DNA of 64,000 nucleotides from JAHFUA01 sp963808725 (GCA_963808725.1 CAWEGO010000001.1:496001-560000), one strand, 5' to 3'; shown: positions 17,748 through 27,235, counted from the stretch's first letter. The notes: a model not told the origin generated them from the sequence alone. Numbers and translations are program-made.

Positions 17748-19436
17748 ATGCCAGACCCATCTCTCTTCGAGGAATATCTGCGCGGTCTGGGTCCCGAGCA
17801 ATTACAGCAGGCGTTTCGCAGCCTGGTGTCGGAAAGCGCCACGCGCGAGGAGCGGGTCGCGGCGATCCAAGCTGCCCTGGCGAGCGAGACGGGGCGCGCC
17901 TTGCGGGCCGCGATGGGCCGATGGATTGTCGATCACCTCGTCCCGGTCGAGCACCTGGTTCCAGAGCCGTATACGGCATGGCGGCAGCCCGTGCGTGAAG
18001 CCATGCTGTTCGTGGTCAACCACCTCTCGGACGCGCGCCTCGCTGTCAAGCTGCTGGAACAGATCGAGCTGCCGCCGAACGCCCGCCCGGAGACGCGCCT
18101 GCTGCAATTGATTGCCAAGGTCCCCGGCCTGCAAAAACTCGGACAAGTGCTGGCGCGCAACCGGCACCTCCGTCCTGCCTTGCGCAAGGCACTTGCAGAA
18201 CTGGAGAACGGTATCCACGACGTGGACGCGGCTGGCGTCCAGGCGATCATTCGCCAGCAACTGGGCCCGAAACTGGAACGCTTCGCGGTAGAGATCAAAC
18301 CGAGGCTCCTGTCGGAGGCCAGCGTGAGCGCGGTCATTGTGTTTACCTGGCTCAATCCCCAGAGCGGCACGCGGGAGCGGGGCGTCTTCAAGGTCCTGAA
18401 GCCGCACATTCCCCTGTACTTTGCCGAGGATATGGAGTTGCTGCAGGGACTGGCGCAGCACTTCGGGCGCCGGTACCGCGAGTATGGATCCGGTGCGCGT
18501 GCCATCCCGGATACCTTCAAGAAAGTCCGGCGGCTGCTTCAGCACGAAGTGGACTTCCCCCGCGAGCAAAAAACGCTGCTCGAAGCTGGGGAGCTCTACA
18601 AGCATGTACGCGGGGTTCGAATTCCAGGCGTCATCCGACCCCTTTGCACCGACACCATCACTGCGATGACGGAAGAAACCGGAGCCAAGGTGACGGATGC
18701 AGTGACCCGGATGCCTGCGGGGCGCCGACGGGCAGTGGCTGAGCAACTGGTGGAAGCCCTGGTCGCCGTCCCACTCTTCGCGCCCACCGAGCATTCTCTT
18801 TTCCATGCCGACCCTCACGCCGGCAATCTGCTATACAACGGCCGCACAGGAGAATTGATCATCATTGATTGGGCGCTGCGCGAGCGGCTGAGCCGCGGAC
18901 AGCGCCGCCAGCTTGCGCTGCTTTTCCTGATGGTTGCACTCCGGGATCCTGTGGGCGCTGCGAACGCGATCACGGCACTGGCGGAGCGGCCCGGCCGTCG
19001 TGGTTCACGAAAGGCAGAACTGATCCGGGACCGCGTCCGCCGTTTTGTGGACGCCCTGCCGCTGACCCGTTTGCCAAGCGCCACGGACGCGATGCGGCTG
19101 CTGGAGGAGGTGGCGTTTCAGGGAGTACGCTTTCCCGGCCCGCTGATCATGCTTTCCAAGGTCCTGTTCACGTTGGACGGCATCCTGCAGGACATCGGCG
19201 GGGACGGCGCCTCGATGGGCGCGGTCATGGCACGGCACGTCGCGCGCCGCTGGCTGACGGACCGCGCCGCCATTGCCTCGCCGCTCACCTCTAAAGACTG
19301 GATCACGGTGCAATGCAGCGCGCTCCTCTACAGCAGCCGGCTGTGGATCAAAGGCGAACAGACGATCCTAAACCGGCTTCTGTCGCGGACCCCGGCTGCC
19401 GTTGCCTCGGCGAAGAGCGCTCCGCTCGCGCGCTGA
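17748..19436 (+). CDS. ABC1/UbiB (AarF) family atypical kinase
   Basis: About 562 residues. It contains the family KxGQ-type motif ('LQKLGQVLARNRHL', about residue 125), the Ala/Lys nucleotide strand 'GVFKVLKP', the catalytic loop 'LFHADPHAGNLLY' and the metal-binding 'IIIDWALRERLS', where DFG is DWA. UbiB-type proteins are ATPases needed for ubiquinone or other prenyl-lipid handling at the inner membrane. The C-terminus has further helices but no clear double membrane anchor. It follows the acyl-CoA synthetase closely, suggesting a lipid role. The frame is open back to an ATG at 17643 overlapping the ligase by 62 bases; ATG 17748 is preferred but lacks a strong ribosome site. Confidence 0.82.
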   Translation: MPDPSLFEEYLRGLGPEQLQQAFRSLVSESATREERVAAIQAALASETGRALRAAMGRWIVDHLVPVEHLVPEPYTAWRQPVREAMLFVVNHLSDARLAVKLLEQIELPPNARPETRLLQLIAKVPGLQKLGQVLARNRHLRPALRKALAELENGIHDVDAAGVQAIIRQQLGPKLERFAVEIKPRLLSEASVSAVIVFTWLNPQSGTRERGVFKVLKPHIPLYFAEDMELLQGLAQHFGRRYREYGSGARAIPDTFKKVRRLLQHEVDFPREQKTLLEAGELYKHVRGVRIPGVIRPLCTDTITAMTEETGAKVTDAVTRMPAGRRRAVAEQLVEALVAVPLFAPTEHSLFHADPHAGNLLYNGRTGELIIIDWALRERLSRGQRRQLALLFLMVALRDPVGAANAITALAERPGRRGSRKAELIRDRVRRFVDALPLTRLPSATDAMRLLEEVAFQGVRFPGPLIMLSKVLFTLDGILQDIGGDGASMGAVMARHVARRWLTDRAAIASPLTSKDWITVQCSALLYSSRLWIKGEQTILNRLLSRTPAAVASAKSAPLAR

Positions 19437-19472
19437 CAACTGCGGAGAGCCCCGTGAGAAACCAGGGGCCGG

Positions 19473-20282
19473 CTAGCGGGGGATTCGTGCTTGCGCCAGG
19501 CGCATAGCCACGATGGTGTAGACCGTAGGATTGAAAACCAGCCCGATGTGCGTGCCCGCGACTTCGAAATCGCTGTTGGGGTCACCGGTTCTGCAATATC
19601 GCCAATCCACCAAGCCGTCATCGCGGGTGTAGATCGCGGTCTGCATCACCGGCGGGGCCATTTTGCACTCCAGGGAGTTGACGAACTCACAGGTGCACCG
19701 TGCCGTGTAGCACTCGGGCAGAACGTCCTTACCATGCTCCTGGATGACTTGCTTGCGCACTAGCGCAGTCGCCTGCATCACGCTACGGTGGAGCACCTTG
19801 CCGCGGAATGGCGCCGCCAGGGTTGTGACGGAGGCGACATCGCCGGGCTGTTGCGTGGCAATGGAGCGCGCCATCATGCCGCCCAGGCTGTGTCCGATCA
19901 GGTGGATCTTCCGCCGCGTATCACGGAGCGCCTTCTCGACGATCTCGGCGAGCCGGTACTTGATGAGCAGGTTGGGACACTCAGCGTTCAGATGGATCCC
20001 GGAGAGATAGGGGCGGTAGCCCACACGGGAAAGCCAGGCATTTAGGTGGGCCATATAGAGGTCACTACCGAGGAACCCTGGGATGAGCACAACGGCGGAG
20101 CCGTCACCGCGCGGCACCCCCAAACCGTAATAGACAGGCGATGCATGCAGCAGAAGGAGTTCGGCGCCGAAGAACGCCTCTTTCCAGATGGGGATGTCCG
20201 CCTCCCTTTCGGGGCGGTGGGTGCTGGATTGCCGTGGCGCCATAGAGGGTGACGGGTGTTCCAACTCAGTATTGCGCAGCAT
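19473..20282 (-). CDS. Alpha/beta-hydrolase lipase-like protein
   Basis: 269 residues. 'AVVLIPGFLGSDLYMA' gives the oxyanion region, 'IHLIGHSLGGMMARSIA' the nucleophile elbow, an Asp in 'YTRDDGLVDWRYC' and a late His in 'VAGTHIGLVFNP'. Together these resemble triacylglycerol lipases/esterases of the PGAP1-like type. There is no signal peptide, so a cytoplasmic enzyme acting on stored neutral lipid or PHA is possible (inference from the neighbouring phasin and PhaR genes). It converges with the UbiB-like gene across a 36-base gap. Confidence 0.78.
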   Translation of the reverse strand: MLRNTELEHPSPSMAPRQSSTHRPEREADIPIWKEAFFGAELLLLHASPVYYGLGVPRGDGSAVVLIPGFLGSDLYMAHLNAWLSRVGYRPYLSGIHLNAECPNLLIKYRLAEIVEKALRDTRRKIHLIGHSLGGMMARSIATQQPGDVASVTTLAAPFRGKVLHRSVMQATALVRKQVIQEHGKDVLPECYTARCTCEFVNSLECKMAPPVMQTAIYTRDDGLVDWRYCRTGDPNSDFEVAGTHIGLVFNPTVYTIVAMRLAQARIPR

Positions 20283-20526
20283 GAGATTCAGTTCCAGTGG
20301 TTTTTGGTTGCTCGCACGATCACGAGCGCGCCCTCAGGGGTTACGATGGTAATAGCCTCATGGGTGGTAGCAGGTAGCAGTGAGCCTTGAGCGCGCCCGA
20401 ATCACAAGCGAACTCCCTTGGGAGCCGAGGCTACACGATCGAGGTGACGTGCCGTTGTGGCGGCAACGGCACGTCTCCCGATCCCTGTTGCGGCCAAGCT
20501 CGCCGCGCCCTCAACTGCCTCAAAAA

Positions 20527-21453
20527 TCAGGCGACAGCGTGCGTAGCATGTGGTGTTGCCGTCTTCCGCGGACGGGGCGCGCGCTTCGCCTGGCGTTTCG
20601 ATATCCCGTGCGCAGCCTCGCGAGGCTTGATCATAGTGGCGATCATTGCCTTTTCGGCGTCCACGAACCTCTTTACGCCCTCCCCGGTTATATTGGCCAT
20701 GGGCAGCAGCCGGAACGGCTTGATCACTTCCAGGGTCTTAGTTGCCGCCTTCAGGTTGACGTTCATCTGTTGGCCGGCAATGTCGAGCAGCTTCTTCTGC
20801 ACCTCGATGAAAGCATTGCTGGCGTCGCGCGCGAGCTTTGTGAGTTCGGTCTTCTTGACCACCTTGGCGGCGTGCTCGGATTTGCCGCTGGTCAGACGCG
20901 TGGTCTCCTGCGCGATGACATCGAGAAACTTCTTCTGGGTATCGACGAAGTTTCCCAGGGCTTCGCGGGCAAGATCGGCAGCGTGCGTACCGCTGTATTT
21001 GCCCTTCCCGGCTTGCTCCAGCCAGTCCAGGGTCTGCTTGCTGGTGATCTTGAGGAACTCCCGGTGCATGTCGATGAAGGTGTCGATGGTCCGCCGCACG
21101 AGATCGGTGGTAGCAGTGGCGGGAACGGAAGCGGAGACGCGTTCCTTCACGCCGCCCATGACGATATCGTTCTCGTGCTGCGCCAGGTTGAGTAGAATGC
21201 GCTGCGCCTCAATGAAACTGGAGGTGCCCTCGACGGTTAGTTCGGTCAGAATTGCCACTGGGGAATGCTCTGGGGCCGACACCCCTTCCCGCAGGCTCTT
21301 CATCGCGTCGGCACTTTTCCGCATGGCCAGGTCAACGACGACGCGCTCGGTGGCAAAGACGTTCTCGACGCCCTGCTGCACCCAGCCGGACACCAGGGTT
21401 AGGAAAGAAGACGGGTTGTGAGTGGCGGGGCCGGACTTGTTATTTCTTGGCAT
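20527..21453 (-). CDS. Phasin-like granule-associated protein
   Basis: 308 residues, almost all helical, with four or more related amphipathic repeats of the form 'AREALGNFVDTQKKFLDVI', 'DASNAFIEVQKKLLDIA' and 'TIDTFIDMHREFLKIT'. It ends in a basic Lys/Arg/Pro/Ala tail ('KRQAKRAPRPRKTATP'). This architecture fits phasins that coat polyhydroxyalkanoate granules, with the basic tail perhaps binding DNA. ATG 21453 is chosen because GGAGG lies 6 bases upstream. The divergent neighbour is phaR, and a CTGCN3GCAG operator sits in the 5' leader, supporting PHA regulation. No PHA synthase is in the window. Confidence 0.72.
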   Translation of the reverse strand: MPRNNKSGPATHNPSSFLTLVSGWVQQGVENVFATERVVVDLAMRKSADAMKSLREGVSAPEHSPVAILTELTVEGTSSFIEAQRILLNLAQHENDIVMGGVKERVSASVPATATTDLVRRTIDTFIDMHREFLKITSKQTLDWLEQAGKGKYSGTHAADLAREALGNFVDTQKKFLDVIAQETTRLTSGKSEHAAKVVKKTELTKLARDASNAFIEVQKKLLDIAGQQMNVNLKAATKTLEVIKPFRLLPMANITGEGVKRFVDAEKAMIATMIKPREAAHGISKRQAKRAPRPRKTATPHATHAVA

Positions 21454-21466
21454 GATAGGCCTCCGT

Positions 21467-21481
21467 TGCTGCATTGCAGCA
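21467..21481. promoter_or_regulatory. Putative PhaR operator
   Basis: A perfect 15-base palindrome TGCTGCATTGCAGCA contains CTGC-N3-GCAG, the type of site reported for PhaR of Paracoccus denitrificans. It lies between the predicted transcription start and the ribosome site of the phasin-like gene, where bound PhaR would block transcription. Confidence 0.6.
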
Positions 21482-21489
21482 TCAGGGAA

Positions 21490-21518
21490 AATGTAGTACT
21501 TTATAGGAGCGGTGTCAA
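21490..21518 (-). promoter_or_regulatory. Sigma-70-type promoter of the phasin-like gene
   Basis: On the minus strand TTGACA (21518-21513) and TACATT (21495-21490) are separated by 17 bases. The predicted start, about 21483, is just upstream of the PhaR-type palindrome. Confidence 0.6.
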
Positions 21519-21564
21519 TAGATAAAGCATTTTTTATTGCACTGCGTCATCGGGGGAAGGCCGG

Positions 21565-22065
21565 GTGAAAACCGACACCGTCATTATCAAGAAGTACGGA
21601 AATCGCAGGCTCTACGACACCTCCACGAGCCAGTACATCAACCTGGAAGAAATCGCCACTTTGATCCGCAACGGCAAAGAGGTGCGGGTGGTGGATGCCA
21701 AGACCGGCCAGGACCTCACGCGGGTGACGCTCACCCAGATCGTGGTGGAGGATGCCAAGGAAGGACCCACCGGCCTGCCGCTCGAATTGCTCCGCCAGCT
21801 CATTGTCGCCTCCGACCAGGTCGGGCGGGAGTTCGTGATGTGGTATTTGAATTCCGCCTTCAGCGCCTACAAGAAGGTACGGGAGTCCCTGCAGAGCGGG
21901 TTAAGTGAGGTTCGTTCCGCCGTTCTGCCTCCGCTTCCAATGACGAAGAGCTCCACGGAGGGTGGTAATGAGGACAACAACGCCCTGCGCAAGCGAGTCG
22001 CGGAATTGGAAGCGCGCCTGAAGAAGCCTGCAAGCCGGCGGAGACGCCGCAAAGCAACGCGTTGA
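21565..22065 (+). CDS. phaR: PHA accumulation regulator PhaR
   Basis: 166 residues. The N-terminal 60 form the PhaR/PhbF DNA-binding domain: 'IIKKYGNRRLYDTSTSQYIN' followed by 'LEEIATLIRNGKEVRVVDAK'. A second conserved segment ('LPLELLRQLIVASDQVGREF') is the PHB-accumulation domain, and a basic coiled-coil tail ends the protein ('RKRVAELEARLKKP'). PhaR binds PHA granules and represses phasin genes when free. It starts with GTG 21565 after GGGGGAAGG and is divergent from the phasin-like gene with the operator between them, so the regulatory circuit is visible in the sequence. Confidence 0.88.
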   Translation: MKTDTVIIKKYGNRRLYDTSTSQYINLEEIATLIRNGKEVRVVDAKTGQDLTRVTLTQIVVEDAKEGPTGLPLELLRQLIVASDQVGREFVMWYLNSAFSAYKKVRESLQSGLSEVRSAVLPPLPMTKSSTEGGNEDNNALRKRVAELEARLKKPASRRRRRKATR

Positions 22066-22084
22066 AGCCGCGCTGATCAAGACC

Positions 22085-23818
22085 TTACCCCGGTGACGTG
22101 GTCTCGCTGAGGTCTGAGGATAGATTCCCGCCCTGCTCTGCGCCGTCGTCCCATGTCGTCCATTGCGCGGGAGGAATGAAACTCATGGCCCGCTCGGCCA
22201 AGGCGGCAATCGTCAGGCTGGGGTTGACGCCGAGATTCGCGGCCACCACGGACCCGTCACACACGTACATATTCTTGTAGCCAAAAACGCGGTGGCGAGC
22301 GTCTACCACGCCGCGGCCGGGTGAATCTGCGATCACGCAACCTCCGAGACAGTGCGCTGTGCCCGGAACATCGAAGAGGATCTCCGGAAGCATGCTCATC
22401 GCAGACCCACCCGTGAGTTGCGCAAATTTCCTCCGCAAACTCGTTTGCCTTCGGAATGTAGGTAGGCACTTTCTCGCCCCGGCTGACGAGAAACTTGCGG
22501 AACGGCCAGAACCAGGGTCGTTCCCAGCGCATCTCGATCTGTCCCTCCAGCGCCTGCATGCAAAGCAGAATCACAAACTCTTGCGCCCAACCCACGGTTG
22601 CAACACCCGCACCGTCTTGAACGGGTGGCGGAGCAGAGAGCCCAGGACGTTCTTCAGCCAGAGGGCGATCCGCCGCGGGCCAGGGCGGCCACCGGTCAGG
22701 ATGGTGGTCAGAAACCCCATCGTGTCGGAACCAGCTGGGATAGCGGACGGCTTCAATGTGGGTGTGCTCATCGATGTAGATGCCGGAGCCGATCGCGATG
22801 CCCTGCGACAAATCCTGGGAGTAGCCCGGAGTGCGGGCCCCGATGAGCGACTCCGAATTGGTGCGAACGTGTTGCCCTAGCTCGCTGCTGATGGCCGGCA
22901 ATGAACGCTTTTCCTTGAGATGAAAGAGAAGTTCCATCGTGCCCAGCGAGGAGGCGGAGAAGACCACCGCGCGGCAGGTGAACCGGCGGGGCTGGCGCGG
23001 AATCCACGCCGTGGATTTGACGGTGCGCACCTCGTATCCGGCGCTGCCATCGCTCGCGCCATCGAGCGGCATGACGTCCACAACTTTGGTTTCCGGAAAG
23101 ACCTGCGCCCCGTGTTTTTCGGCGAGGTAAAGGTAGTTAAGGTCGAGTGTGTTCTTGGCGCCGTAGCGGCAGCCCATCATGCAGCCGCCGCAAGCGATGC
23201 ATGTAGATCGCTCGGGACCGTCTCCCCCGAAGAACGGATCGGGGAAGGTTTGACCGGGCATTTTATCAGCAGCCTGGAAGATGCCCACCTTCGTGCAGTA
23301 AAACGTATGCTTGACCCCAGAAGCTTCCGCCGCTCTCTGCAGAAGATGGTCGGCAGGTCCAAGGATTTTGTTTTCCGTAACCCCTAACATGCGCGCGGCG
23401 GTCGCATAGTGCCGGGGCATCTCTGTTTTCCAGTCGGACAATCCAGTCCAGGAGCCCGATTCCCAGACTTTCTCACCGGGAGGAAGTAAAGTGCTGGCAT
23501 AGGTGATCGATCCGCCGCCCACCGCGCAACCATGGAAGATGGTCGCATGCTGGAAGAAACGCATGTTGAAAAACCCGCGCAGTCCCAGCTTCGGCCGCCA
23601 AAACCAGCGATGGATCGACCAGCTCGTGCGCGGGAAATCCTCCGCTCTCCAGCGCCGCCCCATCTCCATGACGGCAACACGATAGCCCTTCTCCACCAGC
23701 CGGTGGGCGGCCACGCTGCCGCCGAAGCCGGAGCCAACTACGATGAAGTCGAAATCAAATCCATCCTTCTGTCCGCCGCTGCCAGCGGCGCGTGCGGCGT
23801 TGGTTTCGCACTCCCCAT
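22085..23818 (-). pseudogene. GMC-family oxidoreductase with several frameshifts
   Basis: The protein can be read as about 577 residues only by changing frame. FAD-binding 'IVVGSGFGGSVAAHRLVEKG', 'HGCAVGGGSITYAS' and the Cys cluster 'CIACGGCMMGCRYGAKN' are in one frame. The frame then changes near 22735 ('RYP' to 'AGSDTMGFL', one extra base), near 22575 ('GRKS' to 'FVILLCMQALEG', one missing base) and near 22430 ('NEFAE' to 'KFAQLTGGSAMSML', one extra base). The tail 'NMYVCDGSVVAANLGVNPS' is the conserved GMC C-terminus. A fourth shift near 23765 is needed to reach an ATG. The whole span is a multiple of three. The family oxidises alcohols or sterols. Confidence 0.75.
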
Positions 23819-23876
23819 CCCGTAGACTTGCCGGCGACGGCGGATTACCTGTACTTTCGCGGAGGAGGGGTGCGCG

Positions 23877-24314
23877 GTGCGGAAGCTGCCCGAGGTCGAG
23901 GACGCCAAGGCTTTGATGGCCGAAGCCCTGGAATGGTCGGTCATGAAGTGGCTGAAGGAAAAGAAACGGGTGCGCAAGACCGCGGATCGCGCCAACGAGG
24001 CCCTGGATCAATTGTCGAAGGAGACGAAACTGCTGTGGCCAGACGACCTGAGAACCGCTTATAGCGGGCAGGCGCGGAATGCCAGCCAGGCAGAGCCGGA
24101 CGCCGAAATCCCGAATGCGGTCAAGCAGGTGAAACGGGCGGATGACGAAGCCTTCCGCGCGCGGATGGACGCGGAAAGCACGTTCGACGAAGCCGAGAGA
24201 CAATTGAGCACCAGCATGGCCCGTGAGGGGTGCCGCAAGGCAATCTACTCGTGGGAACTGCATGAGAAAGCCATCCGCATAGCGGAACGCCTCATCCCCT
24301 CACAGCCGGGGTGA
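23877..24314 (+). CDS. Hypothetical helical protein
   Basis: 145 residues starting at GTG 23877 behind a GGAGGAGGGG ribosome site. It is entirely charged and helical, with 'DAKALMAEALEWSVMKWLKE' near the N-terminus and several acidic/basic repeats ('ADDEAFRARMDAESTFDEAE'). No signal peptide or membrane segment is present, and I do not recognise a family. It is divergent from the damaged GMC gene with 58 bases between starts. Confidence 0.65.
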   Translation: MRKLPEVEDAKALMAEALEWSVMKWLKEKKRVRKTADRANEALDQLSKETKLLWPDDLRTAYSGQARNASQAEPDAEIPNAVKQVKRADDEAFRARMDAESTFDEAERQLSTSMAREGCRKAIYSWELHEKAIRIAERLIPSQPG

Positions 24315-24345
24315 ATCGACAACATCTTCCGGTTGCCGCCTGCGA

Positions 24346-24741
24346 TCAAGCCGCAACCACGTCGCCATTCTTGCCACGTACACGGGCGACTTGCGCCGTC
24401 ACGACATGCAATGACGTTGCCGGGATTTCCGGCGCCGGGGGTGCGACTGGCTTCGACGCAATGGCGGCTTTCGAAGCTGCTCGTTCCTCAAATAAGAGCC
24501 GGCGCAGCGAACGAAGATCATTGAGGATGCGACGGCTGTGGCTGATGTGCAACTCCAGCTTTTGCAGACTGTAGGCTGAGATTCGCAGCGCGTCCAGGCG
24601 GCGCGAAGATTTTGAGCTCGATTCTCTCTGGATGTGTCCTTCAAGTTCGCACTTGGCCTCAGCGACAGCGTCCGACAAAAGCCGAAAAAAATCGTAGGTG
24701 CTTTCGATGCTCTCGAAAGGCTGTTCGGATTGCCGTTCCAT
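24346..24741 (-). CDS. Hypothetical protein with SIES-type helical N-terminus
   Basis: 131 residues. ATG 24741 follows CGGAGA; the frame extends upstream but without ribosome sites. The N-terminus 'MERQSEQPFESIESTYDFF' resembles the protein at 10926 ('PFDSIESAHQL'). The middle is a basic helix with a coiled-coil look ('SLQKLELHISHSRRILNDLR') and the tail is Ala/Pro-rich. Probably a small cytoplasmic helical protein; function unknown. It converges with the 145-residue helical gene across 31 bases. Confidence 0.65.
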   Translation of the reverse strand: MERQSEQPFESIESTYDFFRLLSDAVAEAKCELEGHIQRESSSKSSRRLDALRISAYSLQKLELHISHSRRILNDLRSLRRLLFEERAASKAAIASKPVAPPAPEIPATSLHVVTAQVARVRGKNGDVVAA

Positions 24742-25106
24742 ATCGGTTCTCCGTTCGCTTTCAATGGGGGTTAAGAGATAACGAGTCGACGGACGGCGCG
24801 AGAGAAATTTCACAAGAAGGATTTCACCGGCGCGCAGGTGGGTCTGTGATGTGGCGCACGAGCAGCGGTGATTTGCGCTTAAGTCCGGGAACGGACATTG
24901 CAAGCAACCACCAGCTATTGCGGCGCAGAGCAGAAGTTTGTAAAAGGTCTGGGCGTTGCCACATGCCCCTGTGATGCGCCTCACAGACCATGTCCCACCG
25001 GCACAACATAATGCTTCCCGGGAAGCACTTCAGACATGCCGCTCCGCTTCCCTCGGTTGCGTCTCCAGAGCCTGTCACCCCGAAGAAGCAGGAGATGTCG
25101 AGCATT
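24742..25106. other. Intergenic region before the emo-etf-megasynthase cluster
   Basis: 365 bases between divergent genes. No supported gene is seen; open frames here are N-terminal extensions of the neighbours with unlikely composition. It should contain the promoter for the long plus-strand cluster, but I see no convincing -35/-10 pair. Confidence 0.5.
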
Positions 25107-27233
25107 ATGTTGGAAGGCATTCAGTCCGGTGCAAATCCGACATCCTGGTTGAGTCAAGGGCAGGCCCTGTTCTTGTTCCTCCATGTTCTGGGTATCGCAT
25201 GTTTCGCGTACATCGTGGCCAGGCGCCTGGCGCCGCTGCTTCGGGCGGAACGCGATCCGCGCTTCGACCGGCCGTCGGCCCGTCTCGGCAAAGTTTTCAA
25301 ATTCTGGCTGGGACAGCGGAAGCATCCGCGCTACAAGACCGCCGGAACACTTCACATCCTTATATTTGCTGGGTTCATTCTGCTGGCGATGCGGGCTTTC
25401 ACCGTGCTGATCGTCGGCGTCTCGCCGAATTTCGTGATGCCCGGCCTGTCGGGAGAAGCCGGACACATATATGAAGTTGCCACCGACTACGCCGCCACGG
25501 TGGTCTTCCTCTGCATGGTGTTCGCCATCGTGCGGCGGGCGGTGTTCAAGCCCGCACGGTACGAAGTGCCGGCAAAGTTTGGCAAAGCCCACAAAGCCGA
25601 CGCCATCTTCCTATTGGTGCTGATCGCGATTCTGATGGTGGCCGACAGCCTGTTCGAGGCCGCCAAGGCGGCGGGGCAGGCGCAACACGGGCACGTTGCC
25701 TTCGCGGCTGCGCTTTCGCTGCCGTGGCTTTTGAAGGTCTCTCTGGTTTCGGTTTCCTTGCCCGCGCTCGGAGGTCTGTGCTTCGCCGGCTATCTTGCGC
25801 ATGAAATCGCTTTTTATTTCTTGCTTTGCTATCGGCCGTTCGGAATTCAGTTTCACGTCGAAACGTCCTTATTCAATGTTTATTTTTCCAAGCTGGACCG
25901 CGGGAAGCTCAAGCCGGTGAAGTGGGGCGTGAGCGACGAGCATTTGGATCAAGTGAAATCGTTCGGCGTGAAAACCTTTGAAGATTTCACCTGGAAGCAC
26001 ATGCTCGACTTCTATTCCTGCGCCGACTGCGGCCGGTGCTCGGACAATTGTCCGGCCAATGCCGTGGGCCGGCCGCTGTCGCCGCGGTTCATCAGCATCA
26101 AGGCCAGGGACTACGCCTTTCAGCACTATCCCATGTTCGGCCGTTCGAACAACAGCCAGCCGCTGATCGGCAGCATTTACTCCGACGACGAAATCTGGTC
26201 CTGCACCACCTGCGGCGCATGTGAGGAAGAGTGCCCGCTGCTGGTGGAGTATATCGACAAGATCGTTGACCTGCGGCGTGGCATGGTGGATAGCGGCGGC
26301 GTGCCTCAGTCGCTGCAAAAACCGCTGAAGGCGCTGGGCAGCCGCGGCAATCCTTACGGCAAGATGGAGAAGAAGCGCGCCGACTGGGCCGCTGCCAAAG
26401 ACTTCCAGCAGATCTGCCAGGTCAAAACACTGGAAAATAAAAACGGCGCGGGCACGTTGTATTTTGTCGACAGCATCACTTCCTTCGATGACCGCATGCA
26501 GTCCATCGGCCGGGCCACGGCGAGAATTCTCGACCACGTTGGCGAAAACTTCGGAATCCTCGGCGCTGCGGAAAAGGACAGCGGTCATGACGTCCGGCGC
26601 TTTGGCGAAGAGACGTTGTTCATGGCGCTTCGCGACCACAATACCGACGCCATTAGGGCATCCGGCGTAACCCGCATCGTCACTGCCGATCCCCACGCCT
26701 ACAACGCCCTGAAGCACGACTACAAGGACATGCCGCCGGTCGAGCACATCAGCCAGGTAATCGCCCGGGAAGTGAAGGCCGGCAAGATCGAGTTCCGTCC
26801 GGTGGAAGACAGCGTGGACGTTTACACCTACCACGATCCCTGCTACCTGGGGCGGCACAACCAGGTCTACGACGATCCGCGCGACGTGCTTGATGCCATC
26901 CCCGGCCTGAAGAGAGTCGAAATGACCCGCTCGCGCGACCGCTCTTTCTGCTGCGGCGGCGGCGGACTCATGCTCTTCTACGAACCGAAGGAAGACCAGC
27001 GGATCGGGGTGAAAAGAGTACAGATGGCCGCCGAAGCCGGAGCCAATGTGATGGTTACGGCCTGCCCGTTCTGCATGGTGAATATAGAAGATGCGATCAA
27101 GGTCGCAGGCTTCGAAGGAAAGATGACCGCCATTGACCTGGCGGAACTTGTGGACCAACAAATCGCGCGCGAAAGCACGGTTGCGGCAAAGGAAGCTGCG
27201 GAAATCCCGCAAGAGTGCGTCGCTGGGAGGTGA
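25107..27233 (+). CDS. Membrane EtfAB:quinone oxidoreductase (EMO/EtfD type, NarI-like + Fe-S + CCG)
   Basis: 708 residues. The N-terminal third has about six hydrophobic segments of the NarI/b-type cytochrome kind with His residues suitable for heme ('HVLGIACFAYIVARRL', 'GTLHILIFAGFILLAM'). Then come two 4Fe-4S motifs ('CADCGRCSDNCPA' and 'CTTCGACEEECPL') and a HdrD-like C-terminal half with CCG domains ('HDPCYLGRHNQVYD', 'FCCGGGGLM', 'ACPFCMVNIEDA'). Proteins with this layout take electrons from EtfAB and pass them to menaquinone. etfB starts 2 bases after its stop, which strongly supports this. The start is one of two nearby ATGs (25095 or 25107). Confidence 0.87.
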   Translation: MLEGIQSGANPTSWLSQGQALFLFLHVLGIACFAYIVARRLAPLLRAERDPRFDRPSARLGKVFKFWLGQRKHPRYKTAGTLHILIFAGFILLAMRAFTVLIVGVSPNFVMPGLSGEAGHIYEVATDYAATVVFLCMVFAIVRRAVFKPARYEVPAKFGKAHKADAIFLLVLIAILMVADSLFEAAKAAGQAQHGHVAFAAALSLPWLLKVSLVSVSLPALGGLCFAGYLAHEIAFYFLLCYRPFGIQFHVETSLFNVYFSKLDRGKLKPVKWGVSDEHLDQVKSFGVKTFEDFTWKHMLDFYSCADCGRCSDNCPANAVGRPLSPRFISIKARDYAFQHYPMFGRSNNSQPLIGSIYSDDEIWSCTTCGACEEECPLLVEYIDKIVDLRRGMVDSGGVPQSLQKPLKALGSRGNPYGKMEKKRADWAAAKDFQQICQVKTLENKNGAGTLYFVDSITSFDDRMQSIGRATARILDHVGENFGILGAAEKDSGHDVRRFGEETLFMALRDHNTDAIRASGVTRIVTADPHAYNALKHDYKDMPPVEHISQVIAREVKAGKIEFRPVEDSVDVYTYHDPCYLGRHNQVYDDPRDVLDAIPGLKRVEMTRSRDRSFCCGGGGLMLFYEPKEDQRIGVKRVQMAAEAGANVMVTACPFCMVNIEDAIKVAGFEGKMTAIDLAELVDQQIARESTVAAKEAAEIPQECVAGR

Positions 27234-27235
27234 AC

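Noticed and set aside
19440..19472. GCCCC...GGGGC stem between convergent UbiB and lipase genes as a terminator
   Set aside because: Only 5 bp with an 11-base loop and no T run on either side.
22085..23818. Selenocysteine or programmed frameshifting as the reason for the broken GMC gene
   Set aside because: The breaks are several indels of both signs without slippery sites or hairpins, unlike the single UGA at 46247.
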